Counted from the first letter of the stretch, positions 34,177 to 42,591 are shown. The stretch: 64,000 nt of DNA from Nanohaloarchaea archaeon B1-Br10_U2g1 (GCA_001563875.1 LKMN01000002.1:1-64000); one strand, 5' to 3'. A program made the numbers and translations. Notes: generated from the letters alone by a model not told the origin.

Positions 34177-35364
34177 ATGACTGAGATACCTGAGGCCAAC
34201 ATCGGACTAGTAGGACACGTCGACCACGGAAAAACAACTTTAACGAACGCATTATCCGGTAAATGGACCGACGAACACTCTGAAGAACTGAAAAGAGGCA
34301 TCACCATAAGACTAGGTTACGCCGATATAACCTATTACAGAGATAGTGACGGAAACCTCAACGTAAAAGAAGAAGGTGACGCCGAGAGAACTATTTCTCT
34401 GGTAGACGCTCCAGGACACGAAACACTGATGGCCAACGTGCTTTCAGGAGCAGCAATAATGGACGGAGCAATACTTCTAGTCGCTGCAGATGAAGAGTGT
34501 CCTCAACCTCAGACAAGAGAGCATTTAGCGGCTCTAAATATTGCAGGAGTTGAGAATATAGTAGTTGTACAGAACAAGATCGATAAAGTTTCTAAAGAAG
34601 AAGCTAAAGACAATTACAGACAGATAAAAGAGTTCTTGAAAGGTTCTGTTGCCGAAGACGCTCCTATAGTACCTATATCAGCACAACAGGAGATTAACAT
34701 CGATGCTCTTCTGGAAGCTGTAGATGAAGAGATATCTACACCAGACAGAGATAGAGATGCGGACCCGAAGATGTTGTTAGCGCGTTCATTCGATATAAAC
34801 AAGCCCGGAACTAAGACAGAAGATCTGAACGGCGGCGTAATCGGCGGAAGCCTTGTTAAAGGAGAGTTAGAAGTAGGAGATAAAATTGAGGTAAGGCCCG
34901 GAGTACGTATCGGCGGAAAATGGAAGCCTGTTAAGACAAAGGTAAGAAGTATACTACAAGGAGGAAAACCAGTAGAGAAAGGAAGTCCAGGGGGATTACT
35001 GGCTGTAGAGACAGAACTGGATCCTGCTCTGGCTAAGTCCGATGGATTATCTGGAAACGTTTTGGGCGTTGAAGACAAGCTTCCTGATACTTTAGATGAG
35101 ATAGAGGTTGAGGTAGAGCTTATGGAGAGACTTGTTGGTTCAGAAGACGAGAAGGAGATTGAGAATATCAAGAAGAAAGAACCTTTGATGCTTAACGTTG
35201 GAACAGGTAAGTCCGCAGGGATAGTAACAGGTCTAGGTAAAACCGTTGAACTCAACCTTAAAGCACCCGTCTGTGCCGAGGAAGGAGACCGAATCGCGAT
35301 TTCGAGGCAGATAGGCTCTAGATGGAGGCTTATTGGCCACGGCAAAATTGTGTCTACACAGTAG
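34177..35364 (+). CDS. eif2g: translation initiation factor aIF2 gamma
   Basis: A 395-residue GTPase that, with the alpha and beta subunits, carries initiator Met-tRNA to the small ribosomal subunit. G1 GHVDHGKTT (about 13-21), G2 region GITIRLGYAD, G3 DAPGHE, G4 VQNKID and G5 SAQQ are all present, followed by domains II and III. The zinc knuckle usually found between G1 and G3 is replaced by a short loop without cysteines. It ends with a T-run (35373-35379) that could terminate transcription. Confidence 0.95.
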   Translation: MTEIPEANIGLVGHVDHGKTTLTNALSGKWTDEHSEELKRGITIRLGYADITYYRDSDGNLNVKEEGDAERTISLVDAPGHETLMANVLSGAAIMDGAILLVAADEECPQPQTREHLAALNIAGVENIVVVQNKIDKVSKEEAKDNYRQIKEFLKGSVAEDAPIVPISAQQEINIDALLEAVDEEISTPDRDRDADPKMLLARSFDINKPGTKTEDLNGGVIGGSLVKGELEVGDKIEVRPGVRIGGKWKPVKTKVRSILQGGKPVEKGSPGGLLAVETELDPALAKSDGLSGNVLGVEDKLPDTLDEIEVEVELMERLVGSEDEKEIENIKKKEPLMLNVGTGKSAGIVTGLGKTVELNLKAPVCAEEGDRIAISRQIGSRWRLIGHGKIVSTQ

Positions 35365-35395
35365 GCTACCGGGTTTTTTATACTGTAGAACGTGA

Positions 35396-36961
35396 ATGAT
35401 GGTTATGGTAGACTTTCTAACTCCTTTAATTGATTTTATAAGCAGAGATCAAGCCACGGTACAAATACTAGTTACTCTTTCAATTTTGGTTCTAGGCCAT
35501 CTACTCACGAAATTTGTTAAGACGGTCGGTAGAAGGGTCTGGGTAGCAAGAGAAGGCATCACAAAAAAGGAGTTAAGGAGAAGACAGGAAGGACTGAAAT
35601 ATGTAGGGTATATCATAGATGCATCCGCCATATCAGTAGCTCTACTTTACCTAAATACAGGCATAACAGGTTCAGTAGTTGAGCAGGCAGCCGAGTTTGC
35701 ACCAAACCTGCTTTCAGCGATGCTTATCGCAGTCCTTGGAATACTAACGATACAGATAGTTACACGTGCTGGAGAGAACTTCCTAAGAACGATGGGAGTT
35801 CAAAACTACTTCAGAGAGTTAGGAGTCTCCTACAACGGAATTAGAATTATAACAGGTTTCTTCAAGGCTTTCCTATACCTACTGCTTCTCCAAGTGGCGC
35901 TAGACCAGCTTGGGGTAGGAGACAGCTTTGTAAGAGAACTTATTACAGCCTCATCATGGGCAGCAGCGTTCCTAGTAGCAGGACTACTCATATACGGTTT
36001 TAAAGATCTTATAGCAAACTTCGCAGCAGGTATCTACCTAAAGAGTTCAAGACTAGTCAAACCTGGAGAGAAAGTGTATCTTGAGGAAGATTCTGGTGAG
36101 ATACGTAGCGTAGATCTTTTCAGCACCGAAATAGGTACCGGAGAAGGATACAATCTTGTGACACAGAACAAGAACATTATGAATGCAGATCTCAAGTTCA
36201 AGAGAACCAAAGGAGATCTAAACACCTTAGAAGATATCAAGAGATACTTCACAGCCCAAGATCCTTCTTACTGCGGTCCTGCATCCGCAGAGATGGCGTT
36301 AAACATCTTCGGATACCGTTTCAACCAGCAGGAGATAGGAGATATGGCCGGTACAGAGAAAGGGGTTGGAACAATGCCGGACGAATTAATAGAGGTTGTA
36401 GAGAACTTGACTGACGAAGAAGTTAGAGGTGCTTACGTAGAGTACGACAAGATAACGGATCTATCAGACGAGTTCAAGACCTGGTTTAACGACGGAGCTC
36501 TAATAATACCTAACTTTGCGAAGCCGGTACTTTTCCCTCAGGCAGATACAGCGCATTACAGCCTATGTGTGGCCGTAGAAGGAGATGAGCTACTGGTAGT
36601 TGATCCTAGCGCCAACACTGTTTCAGGCGGGGTATACTACGCGGACAGCTCGGAGATGCTGGAAGCTATGGGAGAGTTCGAAGGCCGTACCAGAGGATAT
36701 ATCGTACTGGCTCCAGAGGATACAACCGCGTACTGGAGAATCAAAGAGGACCTTATTTACTCGGACGAGAACCTGTACGACCATATAAATAAGAACATGG
36801 AGCTTCAGCTCCGTAGAATCCTGAGACAGGGCAGAATACTGAAGAATGTTCTACCGGAAGATCTTCAGGACTACATAGAGAAGTGGGAGAAGGATGAAAA
36901 AGTTGGAAGGGTATGGAAGCCTGACGGAGGGGAAGAAGATGAAGACACTGATACTAGGTAA
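35396..36961 (+). CDS. MscS-like channel fused to a C39-type cysteine peptidase domain
   Basis: A 521-residue fusion. Residues 1-205 contain about five membrane helices; 200-265 match the MscS pore-to-beta-domain region (KDLIANFAAGIYL, VKPGEKVYLEEDSGEIRSVD). The usual MscS C-terminal alpha/beta domain is replaced by a papain-like C39 domain (about 275-440): Gln288 for the oxyanion hole, Cys293 in SYCGPASAEM, His387 in DTAHYSL and Asp403 in VVDPS, so the catalytic set looks complete. A helical, acidic tail ends the protein. The peptidase should face the cytoplasm. ATG 35405 would give a shorter start (MVDFLTPL) that fits a leaderless mRNA from the TTTATACT box at 35377-35384. The gene overlaps the first ATP-grasp gene by 23 bases. 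The combined function is unknown. Confidence 0.82.
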   Translation: MMVMVDFLTPLIDFISRDQATVQILVTLSILVLGHLLTKFVKTVGRRVWVAREGITKKELRRRQEGLKYVGYIIDASAISVALLYLNTGITGSVVEQAAEFAPNLLSAMLIAVLGILTIQIVTRAGENFLRTMGVQNYFRELGVSYNGIRIITGFFKAFLYLLLLQVALDQLGVGDSFVRELITASSWAAAFLVAGLLIYGFKDLIANFAAGIYLKSSRLVKPGEKVYLEEDSGEIRSVDLFSTEIGTGEGYNLVTQNKNIMNADLKFKRTKGDLNTLEDIKRYFTAQDPSYCGPASAEMALNIFGYRFNQQEIGDMAGTEKGVGTMPDELIEVVENLTDEEVRGAYVEYDKITDLSDEFKTWFNDGALIIPNFAKPVLFPQADTAHYSLCVAVEGDELLVVDPSANTVSGGVYYADSSEMLEAMGEFEGRTRGYIVLAPEDTTAYWRIKEDLIYSDENLYDHINKNMELQLRRILRQGRILKNVLPEDLQDYIEKWEKDEKVGRVWKPDGGEEDEDTDTR

Positions 36962-37748
36962 AGACTTCGAGACAGAGATGTTTGAGGAACACTTTGAGGA
37001 GGTAGAGGAAAAATCTCTCGCAGACACCATGATAACTATGAACGGTGGCAGCGAGGTCTTGATAAACGGAGAAGATATAGAGACCTGGGACGCTGTCTAT
37101 ATCCAGCCAGAGTCAAAGGCTGTACAGTTCTCAAGAGTCTTGATGGAGACACTTTCTCTCAAAGAGATACACTGTAATCTGAATACCTCTGTATTCATAC
37201 CTGTAAAAAAGCCTTACCTACTACAGGTACTTTCAGAAAAAGAGGTTAAAACCCCTGTTCAGACAAGTATCTCGACAGAGAAAGGTCTCACCGAGATCGA
37301 AAAAGAGGTTGAGTTCCCGGTTGTAACTAAAAAATACAGGAATCTAGATCTTGAGGAGACAAAGATATTTGATAATTTTGAGAATCTTAAGAAGTTCTGT
37401 GAAAATACCGAACACGGAGAAAGCTTTGTAGTAATCCAAGAGTATTCCGAAGAAGATGTTTTCGATATACTGTATATAGACGGAGATATTATCTCTCTAA
37501 AGCTAGAGGATAATCCTTGGAGCTCCGAAGAAGTAGTAACCGGAAAGTACCACAGTCTTTCAGACAAGCAGAAAGAGGTTGTAAAAGATGCTGTCTCAGC
37601 TATAGGCCTTAAGATATGTAGTTTAAGATTAAACGGTACAGAGGTCATGGATGTTAAAAACGATCCTCAGCTCGAAAGATTCAGAGAAGAGAGCGGTAAA
37701 AACGTTTATGGAAGAGTTGCATCAATGTTAGAAGGTGATCAAGATTAA
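36939..37748 (+). CDS. degenerate RimK-like ATP-grasp protein
   Basis: About 269 residues from ATG 36939, which has a GGAGGGG ribosome binding site; ATG 36894 lies inside the upstream gene and adds 15 unlikely residues. The fold matches RimK/GSHB ATP-grasp ligases: an N-terminal alpha/beta domain (WDAVYIQPESKA; TLSLKEIHCNLNTS), then FPVVTKKYRNLD where active enzymes have a Lys followed by a Gly-rich loop. Here the glycines are missing. The metal-binding end reads EVMDVKNDPQL instead of the canonical E-x-N-x-S-P-G. It therefore may be a pseudoenzyme that pairs with the intact ATP-grasp encoded next, or it may bind a different ligand. It overlaps both neighbours, so all three proteins are made together. 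Confidence 0.72.
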   Translation: MKTLILGKDFETEMFEEHFEEVEEKSLADTMITMNGGSEVLINGEDIETWDAVYIQPESKAVQFSRVLMETLSLKEIHCNLNTSVFIPVKKPYLLQVLSEKEVKTPVQTSISTEKGLTEIEKEVEFPVVTKKYRNLDLEETKIFDNFENLKKFCENTEHGESFVVIQEYSEEDVFDILYIDGDIISLKLEDNPWSSEEVVTGKYHSLSDKQKEVVKDAVSAIGLKICSLRLNGTEVMDVKNDPQLERFREESGKNVYGRVASMLEGDQD

Positions 37749-38619
37749 GTGTGCAGTAATATACGGAAGCAAGTCAGCACAACACCAGTACTTCATAGAG
37801 AAAGGTAAAGAGTACTTCGACAAAGTTCTCGGCGTTCCTCTAGAAGGTGTGAGAACGGTTTATGATGGAGATGGCGCTCATTTAATGTACAAGAACACCG
37901 ATCTATGTGAGTTCGATGCCGTATACCTAAGGCTTCTAGGAAACGACTTGATGTACGGCGAACATCTACCTGAAATACTGGATGAGAACAATGTATACAC
38001 CCAGCTTGAATCGGAAGCTCTAGCAATAGCCTCTAACAAGTTCCATATGATGAAGGTCCTAGGAGAGTCAGGTCTGCCTGTCCCCGATTCAATCTACACT
38101 CTTTCAACAGAAGAAACCGAAAGAGCAGGAGAAACATTAGGATACCCCAACATAATCAAGATAATATCAGGTTATGGAGGGAAAGGAGTAATCAAAGCAA
38201 ACTCTGAATCCGATATAGGACCCATAACTGATGCTTTAACACTTTTCGAACAGGAAATCTGTGTACAGGAGTATATTGACAATCCTGGCGAAGACATACG
38301 TATAACGGTAGTAGGAGACGAAACATTCGCATACAAAAGGGTTGGAGGAGAAGAAGAGTTCCGTTCAAATATATCTGCAGGAGGCAACAGAGAATCCTTT
38401 GAACCTTCTGAAGAAATGAAAGAATCTGCCATAAACGCTGCAAGACTCTGCGGCCTGGACATCGCAGGAATAGACATAATTGAGGATGAGAAAACCGGCG
38501 AAATTTATCTTGGAGAGGTAAACGCTTCGCCCGGCGTCGAAGGAACAGAAGAAGTTTTGGAAGTTGATATGGCCAAAAAGATAATGGCTTTTATCAAAAA
38601 GAAGGCCGCGGAGCGGTAA
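37735..38619 (+). CDS. RimK-type ATP-grasp ligase
   Basis: A 294-residue ligase of the family that joins an amino acid (often glutamate) or amine to a carboxylate via an acyl phosphate. The N-terminal domain (YGSKSAQHQYFIEKGKEYF; EFDAVYLRLLGNDLM) is followed by the ATP-grasp fold with Lys and an intact Gly-rich loop (IIKIISGYGGKGV, about 140-152), VQEYIDNPGEDIRI, and the metal-binding signature GEVNASPGVEG (about 261-271). The GTG start overlaps the preceding gene by 14 bases. It converges with the P-loop NTPase gene with 26 bases of overlap. Substrate unknown; no LysW, F420 or methanopterin genes are near, so the known roles of RimK relatives (LysX, CofF, MptN) have no support here. Confidence 0.85.
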   Translation: MIKIKCAVIYGSKSAQHQYFIEKGKEYFDKVLGVPLEGVRTVYDGDGAHLMYKNTDLCEFDAVYLRLLGNDLMYGEHLPEILDENNVYTQLESEALAIASNKFHMMKVLGESGLPVPDSIYTLSTEETERAGETLGYPNIIKIISGYGGKGVIKANSESDIGPITDALTLFEQEICVQEYIDNPGEDIRITVVGDETFAYKRVGGEEEFRSNISAGGNRESFEPSEEMKESAINAARLCGLDIAGIDIIEDEKTGEIYLGEVNASPGVEGTEEVLEVDMAKKIMAFIKKKAAER

Positions 38620-39643
38620 ACTCCTCAAAGCTTTGAGCCAGTATCTCTTTAGCCTCAGTCATCTCCTCCTCTGAGAAAGCGTTCAAAGCCGGAACCCCTA
38701 CATAATCTTCTACAGTATCTTTCCCAACGGTCGTATCAGTAATCGGTCCTGACATAAACGAGAGCTCGTAATCCAGATCAGTTAAAACCTTTTTTAGGCC
38801 GTATGCTCCCATAACATCTAAGCTTACACCACAAATACTGAATATTGAGTTCTTTACATCTAGATCTCTTAGAACTTCTTGGACATGGTAGTTACTGATC
38901 AGCCCTGCACCAAACTCTATAACTATGAAGTCAAGATCTTCGTTCCAAGCATGGTTGATCAAGCCTTTAGCAGAGGATATAACTATCTCAGGATCATCTA
39001 CAGTTGAAGGCAGTCCTGCATCAACAAAATCCAGTGATATCTCTGAACCGGATTCAAACATGCTTACTCGGTCTCTTTCTCTTGCGGAACCAGTAAGTTT
39101 CAAGGAACCAACTTCATACTCCTCTGAAAGGTTTTCAATTATCTTCGTAGCCAGTGTTGTCTTTCCTGCATCCATCCTGGTCGAGACAACGCCCACCAGT
39201 CTTGGCTCTCCTTCAATCTCTTCAACTCTTTCAATACCATAATCTTTCATGTTCAAGATCTTTTCGTCCTGTGAGACGTATCCAAGAAACTCTGCCTCAC
39301 ATGGCTCTCCTAAATTCTTTGCAGCGCTTAAACAGTCTCCGAAAACGCCTCCCGAGCCTATGAAATCTATTCGATCGCCTTCACTGACTTCATCAGGCAC
39401 TTCTCCAATATATCCTTTGACTCCTGCCCGGTTTCCAAACGTTCCAAGGACTATATCTCCCTCTTCAATCTCTACGAGCTCTCCTCCAGGGAGATCCAGT
39501 TCGTTGTAGTCGCCTTTTTTCTCTGTTATCTTTACTGCTACAACATCCCCTACCTGAGGTCTATGTCCGCTTTCAACTATCTCTGAACTATCTGTTATCT
39601 CTATCCTTTTCAGGCACGAGGCCTTGTAATCATGTCTAACCAT
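38594..39643 (-). CDS. P-loop NTPase (MobB/dethiobiotin-synthetase-like fold) with N-terminal beta domain
   Basis: A 349-residue protein. Residues 1-125 form a beta-rich domain (VGDVVAVKITEKKGDY; GTFGNRAGVKGYIG) with a conserved-looking Gly stretch SGGVFGDC. Residues about 145-345 form a P-loop domain with STRMDAGKTTLATKI as Walker A, a KLTGSARERDR segment, LDFVDAGLPST, and FIVIEFGAGL as Walker B-like strand. This arrangement resembles DUF1611-type and MobB-like P-loop proteins, some of which act on amino acid or cofactor substrates; the relation is by eye only. It overlaps the ATP-grasp gene tail-to-tail, which argues for a link. Specific function unknown. Confidence 0.65.
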   Translation of the reverse strand: MVRHDYKASCLKRIEITDSSEIVESGHRPQVGDVVAVKITEKKGDYNELDLPGGELVEIEEGDIVLGTFGNRAGVKGYIGEVPDEVSEGDRIDFIGSGGVFGDCLSAAKNLGEPCEAEFLGYVSQDEKILNMKDYGIERVEEIEGEPRLVGVVSTRMDAGKTTLATKIIENLSEEYEVGSLKLTGSARERDRVSMFESGSEISLDFVDAGLPSTVDDPEIVISSAKGLINHAWNEDLDFIVIEFGAGLISNYHVQEVLRDLDVKNSIFSICGVSLDVMGAYGLKKVLTDLDYELSFMSGPITDTTVGKDTVEDYVGVPALNAFSEEEMTEAKEILAQSFEEFTAPRPSF

Positions 39644-39706
39644 AAGTTTTGGAGTGACGTGGAGTTTATTTAATACTTCTTGAAGCTTGAGCTTTAACAG
39701 TACGTT

Positions 39707-40093
39707 ATGACTAAGGAAATAATACTTGACACCAACTTTTTGGTAGCTCCTTTCCAGCTATCGATCAGTCTTTTTGAGGATATAGAGGAGCTGTATCCTT
39801 TTGCAGAGATATACACTATAGACGACGCTGTTGAAGAGTCCAAAAGCATTAAGTCAGGTAAATACGGCGACTTAGTGGAAAAGCTTATTGATACACAAGG
39901 AATCAAAGTCTTGGAGACCGAAGGAGAAGGCAGTGTCGATGATCTTCTTGTAAAGCTTTCTGACGAATACATTGTGGCTACTAACGACAAAGAGCTGAAA
40001 CAGAGAGTACTGGACAGAAACAATCCTGTGATGATCATAAGGTCAAGAAGCCATCTAGAAGTTGTTAAAGGCCGAGAGCACGACCTCGGCTAA
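39707..40093 (+). CDS. PIN-domain RNase, Fcf1/Utp24-like
   Basis: A 128-residue PIN nuclease. Acidic metal ligands are in place: LDTNFLV (Asp8), an acidic EELYPFAEIYT/DAVEES stretch (Glu near 44), and IVATNDKELKQRV (Asp near 101). Archaeal members located between eIF2 gamma and Rpo7 are the Fcf1/Utp24-like type, tied to small-subunit rRNA processing. Here the neighbouring gene order is kept on the Rpo7 side but broken by 4 kb on the eIF2 gamma side. Confidence 0.85.
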   Translation: MTKEIILDTNFLVAPFQLSISLFEDIEELYPFAEIYTIDDAVEESKSIKSGKYGDLVEKLIDTQGIKVLETEGEGSVDDLLVKLSDEYIVATNDKELKQRVLDRNNPVMIIRSRSHLEVVKGREHDLG

Positions 40094-40123
40094 ACCCTTC
40101 TCCAGACTATAAAAACAAACACA

Positions 40124-40131
40124 ATTTAAAA
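40124..40131 (+). promoter_or_regulatory. TATA box of the Rpo7-Spt4-S24e-S27ae unit
   Basis: ATTTAAAA lies about 45 nt before the Rpo7 ATG (40172); a start near 40154 would leave a leader of about 18 nt that holds the AGGTCGAG ribosome binding site. A second TATAAAAA at 40108-40115 is an alternative. Confidence 0.45.
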
Positions 40132-40171
40132 CTTGCGAAGAATCCTGTAATTAGTTCTAGGTCGAGAAAAT

Positions 40172-40744
40172 ATGTACAAAAGGCTGACAATAGAAGACAA
40201 GGTCCGGGTGCCGCCTCAGCACTTCGGTGAAGATGTAGAGGACAGCGTTAAAGCAGGACTCGAATCAGAAGTAGAGGGAACAATAAACTCTGAGATAGGA
40301 GTAGTAATAGCTGTAGAAAAAGTTAACAGTATCGAAGGAGGCGATATAGAGCCGGAAGATGCAGGAGTACACTACGATGTAGAGTACGAAGCTATAGTAT
40401 ACGAACCAGAGCTACACGAAGTCGTAAACGGAGAGGTAGTCGATATAACAGAGTTCGGAGCATTCGTAAGAATCGGTCCTTTCGACGGTCTATGCCACGT
40501 CAGCCAGGTAATGGACGACTACGTTAACTACGATGAAGAGAACGCAATGCTTGTATCCGACGAAGAACAGTTCACACTGGAAATCGGGGACGTACTCACA
40601 ACAAGAATAATCGCGGTCTCACTCGACAAACAGGATACCAACAAAGTAAACCTGACAATGAGACAGCCAGGTCTAGGAAAACAGGAATGGATTGAAAAAT
40701 ACGAAGAAGAACAAGAAGAAGCCGAAGAGGCAGAAACTGAATAA
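40172..40744 (+). CDS. rpo7: RNA polymerase subunit Rpo7 (E')
   Basis: The stalk subunit of archaeal RNA polymerase (190 residues). It starts MYKRLTIEDKVRVPPQHFGED; residues 1-80 are the N-terminal RNP-like domain and 80-165 the S1 domain (VVNGEVVDITEFGAFVRIGPFDGLCHVSQ). A Glu-rich tail ends it, typical of halophilic versions. It works with Rpo4 in initiation and RNA binding. It heads a tight operon with Spt4. Confidence 0.96.
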   Translation: MYKRLTIEDKVRVPPQHFGEDVEDSVKAGLESEVEGTINSEIGVVIAVEKVNSIEGGDIEPEDAGVHYDVEYEAIVYEPELHEVVNGEVVDITEFGAFVRIGPFDGLCHVSQVMDDYVNYDEENAMLVSDEEQFTLEIGDVLTTRIIAVSLDKQDTNKVNLTMRQPGLGKQEWIEKYEEEQEEAEEAETE

Positions 40745-40757
40745 GGTGAAAATTTGA

Positions 40758-40946
40758 ATGGCCGAAAAAGCGTGTAAGGAATGTAACAGAATTGTAGAGG
40801 ACTCTGACGAGTGCCCTGTATGTAAGAACAACGATCTTTCAACATCTTGGAGCGGGCTAGTAGTTATTTACGACTCTGAAGACTCTGAGATAGCTGAAAA
40901 ACTGGAGATTAAAACACCTGGAAAATACGCTATAAGAACGAGGTAA
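40758..40946 (+). CDS. spt4: transcription elongation factor Spt4 (formerly RpoE'')
   Basis: A 62-residue zinc protein with CKEC (7-10) and CPVC (19-22) pairs and the SxxWSGLVVIYDSEDSEIAEKL core that pairs with Spt5. Together they keep RNA polymerase processive. It has a GGTGA ribosome binding site and lies 13 bases after rpo7, the conserved order. Confidence 0.95.
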   Translation: MAEKACKECNRIVEDSDECPVCKNNDLSTSWSGLVVIYDSEDSEIAEKLEIKTPGKYAIRTR

Positions 40947-40953
40947 AAATATT

Positions 40954-41391
40954 ATGGAAACTGAAATTGTATCTGTAAGAGAGAACCCTCTATTAGAGAG
41001 GAGAAAAGTAAAACTAAAAGTCAGTCACGATGGAGAACCAACACCAAGCGAAGAGGATATCGTTGACCGACTGGCAGCAGAACAAGATCTTGGAGCCGAT
41101 GAAATCGAAGTTCTAAGCATCTACACAGGTTACGGAAGTAACACATCGGAAGCAACTCTAAACGTTTACGAAGAGTTCGAGTACGATGAAGAAGTCGAGA
41201 AAGATCCTGCAGAAGAACAAGGAGAAGAAGTAGAAGTAACAGCAGAATACGAAGAAATCGTCTCAGGAACCATTACAGAAGCTAAAGAAGCACTAGGAGA
41301 GATGGAAAGCCCTGACTACAAGGCAGCTATTGAAGCAGAAAAAGCTAACAAAAACCGTACAACCTTAATCGATTGGCTTGAAAGCCAGTAG
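40954..41391 (+). CDS. rps24e: ribosomal protein eS24
   Basis: A 145-residue small-subunit protein that starts METEIVSVRENPLLERRKVKLKVSH with the family signature. The ordinary core ends at about residue 95; the remaining 50 residues are a Glu-rich tail that ends in a helix (DYKAAIEAEKANKNRTTLIDWLE), longer than in most archaea. GAGGT precedes the ATG, and the gene follows spt4 by seven bases. Confidence 0.93.
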   Translation: METEIVSVRENPLLERRKVKLKVSHDGEPTPSEEDIVDRLAAEQDLGADEIEVLSIYTGYGSNTSEATLNVYEEFEYDEEVEKDPAEEQGEEVEVTAEYEEIVSGTITEAKEALGEMESPDYKAAIEAEKANKNRTTLIDWLESQ

Positions 41392-41400
41392 GTGAATAAT

Positions 41401-41550
41401 ATGGCTAAACATGAGAAGGTTTCTCGACACGAGAAGTACAGTGAAGATGGAAGCTATGAAGGAGAAAAATGCCCAAGATGCAGCTCCTTCCTAGCCGAAC
41501 ACGAAGACCGTAAAAGCTGCGGTAAATGCGGATACACAAAACACGAATAA
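41401..41550 (+). CDS. rps27ae: ribosomal protein eS31 (S27ae)
   Basis: A 49-residue zinc-ribbon protein read directly from the sequence: ATG at 41401, TAA at 41548-41550. It carries CPRC (residues 24-27) and CGKCG (residues 40-44), with the [13 protein letters not shown] and GYTKHE segments typical of S27ae. Its ribosome binding site GGTGA overlaps the end of rps24e. The last codons form one arm of a terminator-like hairpin. Confidence 0.93.
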   Translation: MAKHEKVSRHEKYSEDGSYEGEKCPRCSSFLAEHEDRKSCGKCGYTKHE

Positions 41551-41561
41551 CCTTCGTGTTT
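41539..41561 (+). terminator. terminator-like hairpin at the end of rps27ae
   Basis: AAACACGAA (41539-41547) pairs perfectly over 9 bp with TTCGTGTTT (41553-41561), with a 5-nt loop TAACC that contains the stop codon. TTTAAAC and CTTTTC follow. It likely separates the Rpo7-S27ae unit from kae1; the TTTAAA at 41559-41564 could also serve as the TATA box of kae1, whose ATG is about 30 nt away. Confidence 0.6.
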
Positions 41562-41592
41562 AAACTTTTCACTATTTAACTGTATTTCTATA

Positions 41593-42591
41593 ATGATAGT
41601 CCTTGGAATTGAGTCTACAGCCCATACTTTAGGGATTGGTATAGTCAGAGAGGAAAAAGTAGGAGTTAATAAGAAATGGGACTGTCTTGCCAGCCAGAAA
41701 TCAATGTTTGAACCAGACCAAGGAGGCATACATCCTAGGAAGGCTGCGGAACACCATTATCAACATGCTTTGGAGCTTCTTAACAATGCCGAACAGGAAG
41801 CTGGTATAGATATCTCTGAGGTTGACGGAATAGCGTTCTCACAAGGACCTGGTATCCCTCAGTGTCTTGATACGGGAGCTGTAATCGCGAGAAGTTTAGC
41901 AGAAAAACACGGTATCCCTCTTATAGGTGTGAACCACTGTCTCTCACACATTTCTATAGGTACTAGGACTACGAAAGCGGACAACCCGACAACCCTGTAC
42001 GTATCCGGAGGGAACAGCCAGATAATAGACTACCGTAAAGGCCGGTACCGAGTAATAGGAGAGACACAAGACATTGCATTAGGAAATGCATTGGACAAGC
42101 TAGCTAGAACAATGGGATATCCTCATCCTGGAGGACCAGAGATTGAAAGACTCGCAGAACAGACAGATGAAATCGTGGAGCTTTCATATCCCGTTAAAGG
42201 TATGGACTTTTCATTCTCGGGTATAGTGACAGAGACACAGAGAACGGTTGGAGACCTAGAGGACCAGGTTTTAGCAAACAGCTTCCAAGAGCACGCATAC
42301 GCCGTAGTGGTTGAGGCTCTTGAGAGAGCGATGAGTCAAGAAGACTCAGAAGAAGCACTACTGACAGGAGGGGTAGCTATGAACTCCCGGTTAAGAGAAA
42401 TGGTGAGAACAATGTGCGAACAACGAGGAGCTAAAGCTTACTTCCCACCTAAAGAGTACTGTATGGACAATGGAGTCATGATAGCGGAACAAGGACTTCT
42501 AGAACTTAAGGCCGGAAGTAAAACAAGGATAGAAGAGTCTACAAAGAAGCCTAACTGGAGACCTGACGAGGTAGAAGTAGAATGGATCTAG
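41593..42591 (+). CDS. kae1: Kae1/TsaD, tRNA N6-threonylcarbamoyladenosine synthase subunit
   Basis: The catalytic subunit of the KEOPS complex, which transfers threonylcarbamoyl from TC-AMP to A37 of ANN-decoding tRNAs. The 332 residues belong to the ASKHA fold: MIVLGIESTAHTLGIGI start, metal-binding His pair in GVNHCLSHI (about 115-121), phosphate loop VSGGNSQI (about 137-144), PGGPEIERLA, and LLTGGVAMN. It is not fused to Bud32, unlike in many euryarchaea. It overlaps sua5 by ten bases, so both t6A enzymes are made together. Confidence 0.96.
   Translation: MIVLGIESTAHTLGIGIVREEKVGVNKKWDCLASQKSMFEPDQGGIHPRKAAEHHYQHALELLNNAEQEAGIDISEVDGIAFSQGPGIPQCLDTGAVIARSLAEKHGIPLIGVNHCLSHISIGTRTTKADNPTTLYVSGGNSQIIDYRKGRYRVIGETQDIALGNALDKLARTMGYPHPGGPEIERLAEQTDEIVELSYPVKGMDFSFSGIVTETQRTVGDLEDQVLANSFQEHAYAVVVEALERAMSQEDSEEALLTGGVAMNSRLREMVRTMCEQRGAKAYFPPKEYCMDNGVMIAEQGLLELKAGSKTRIEESTKKPNWRPDEVEVEWI

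Noticed and set aside
35396-36961. Two separate genes (MscS and peptidase) joined by a sequencing error
   Set aside because: The frame is continuous through the junction near residue 270, codon use does not change, and no start or ribosome binding site lies at the junction.
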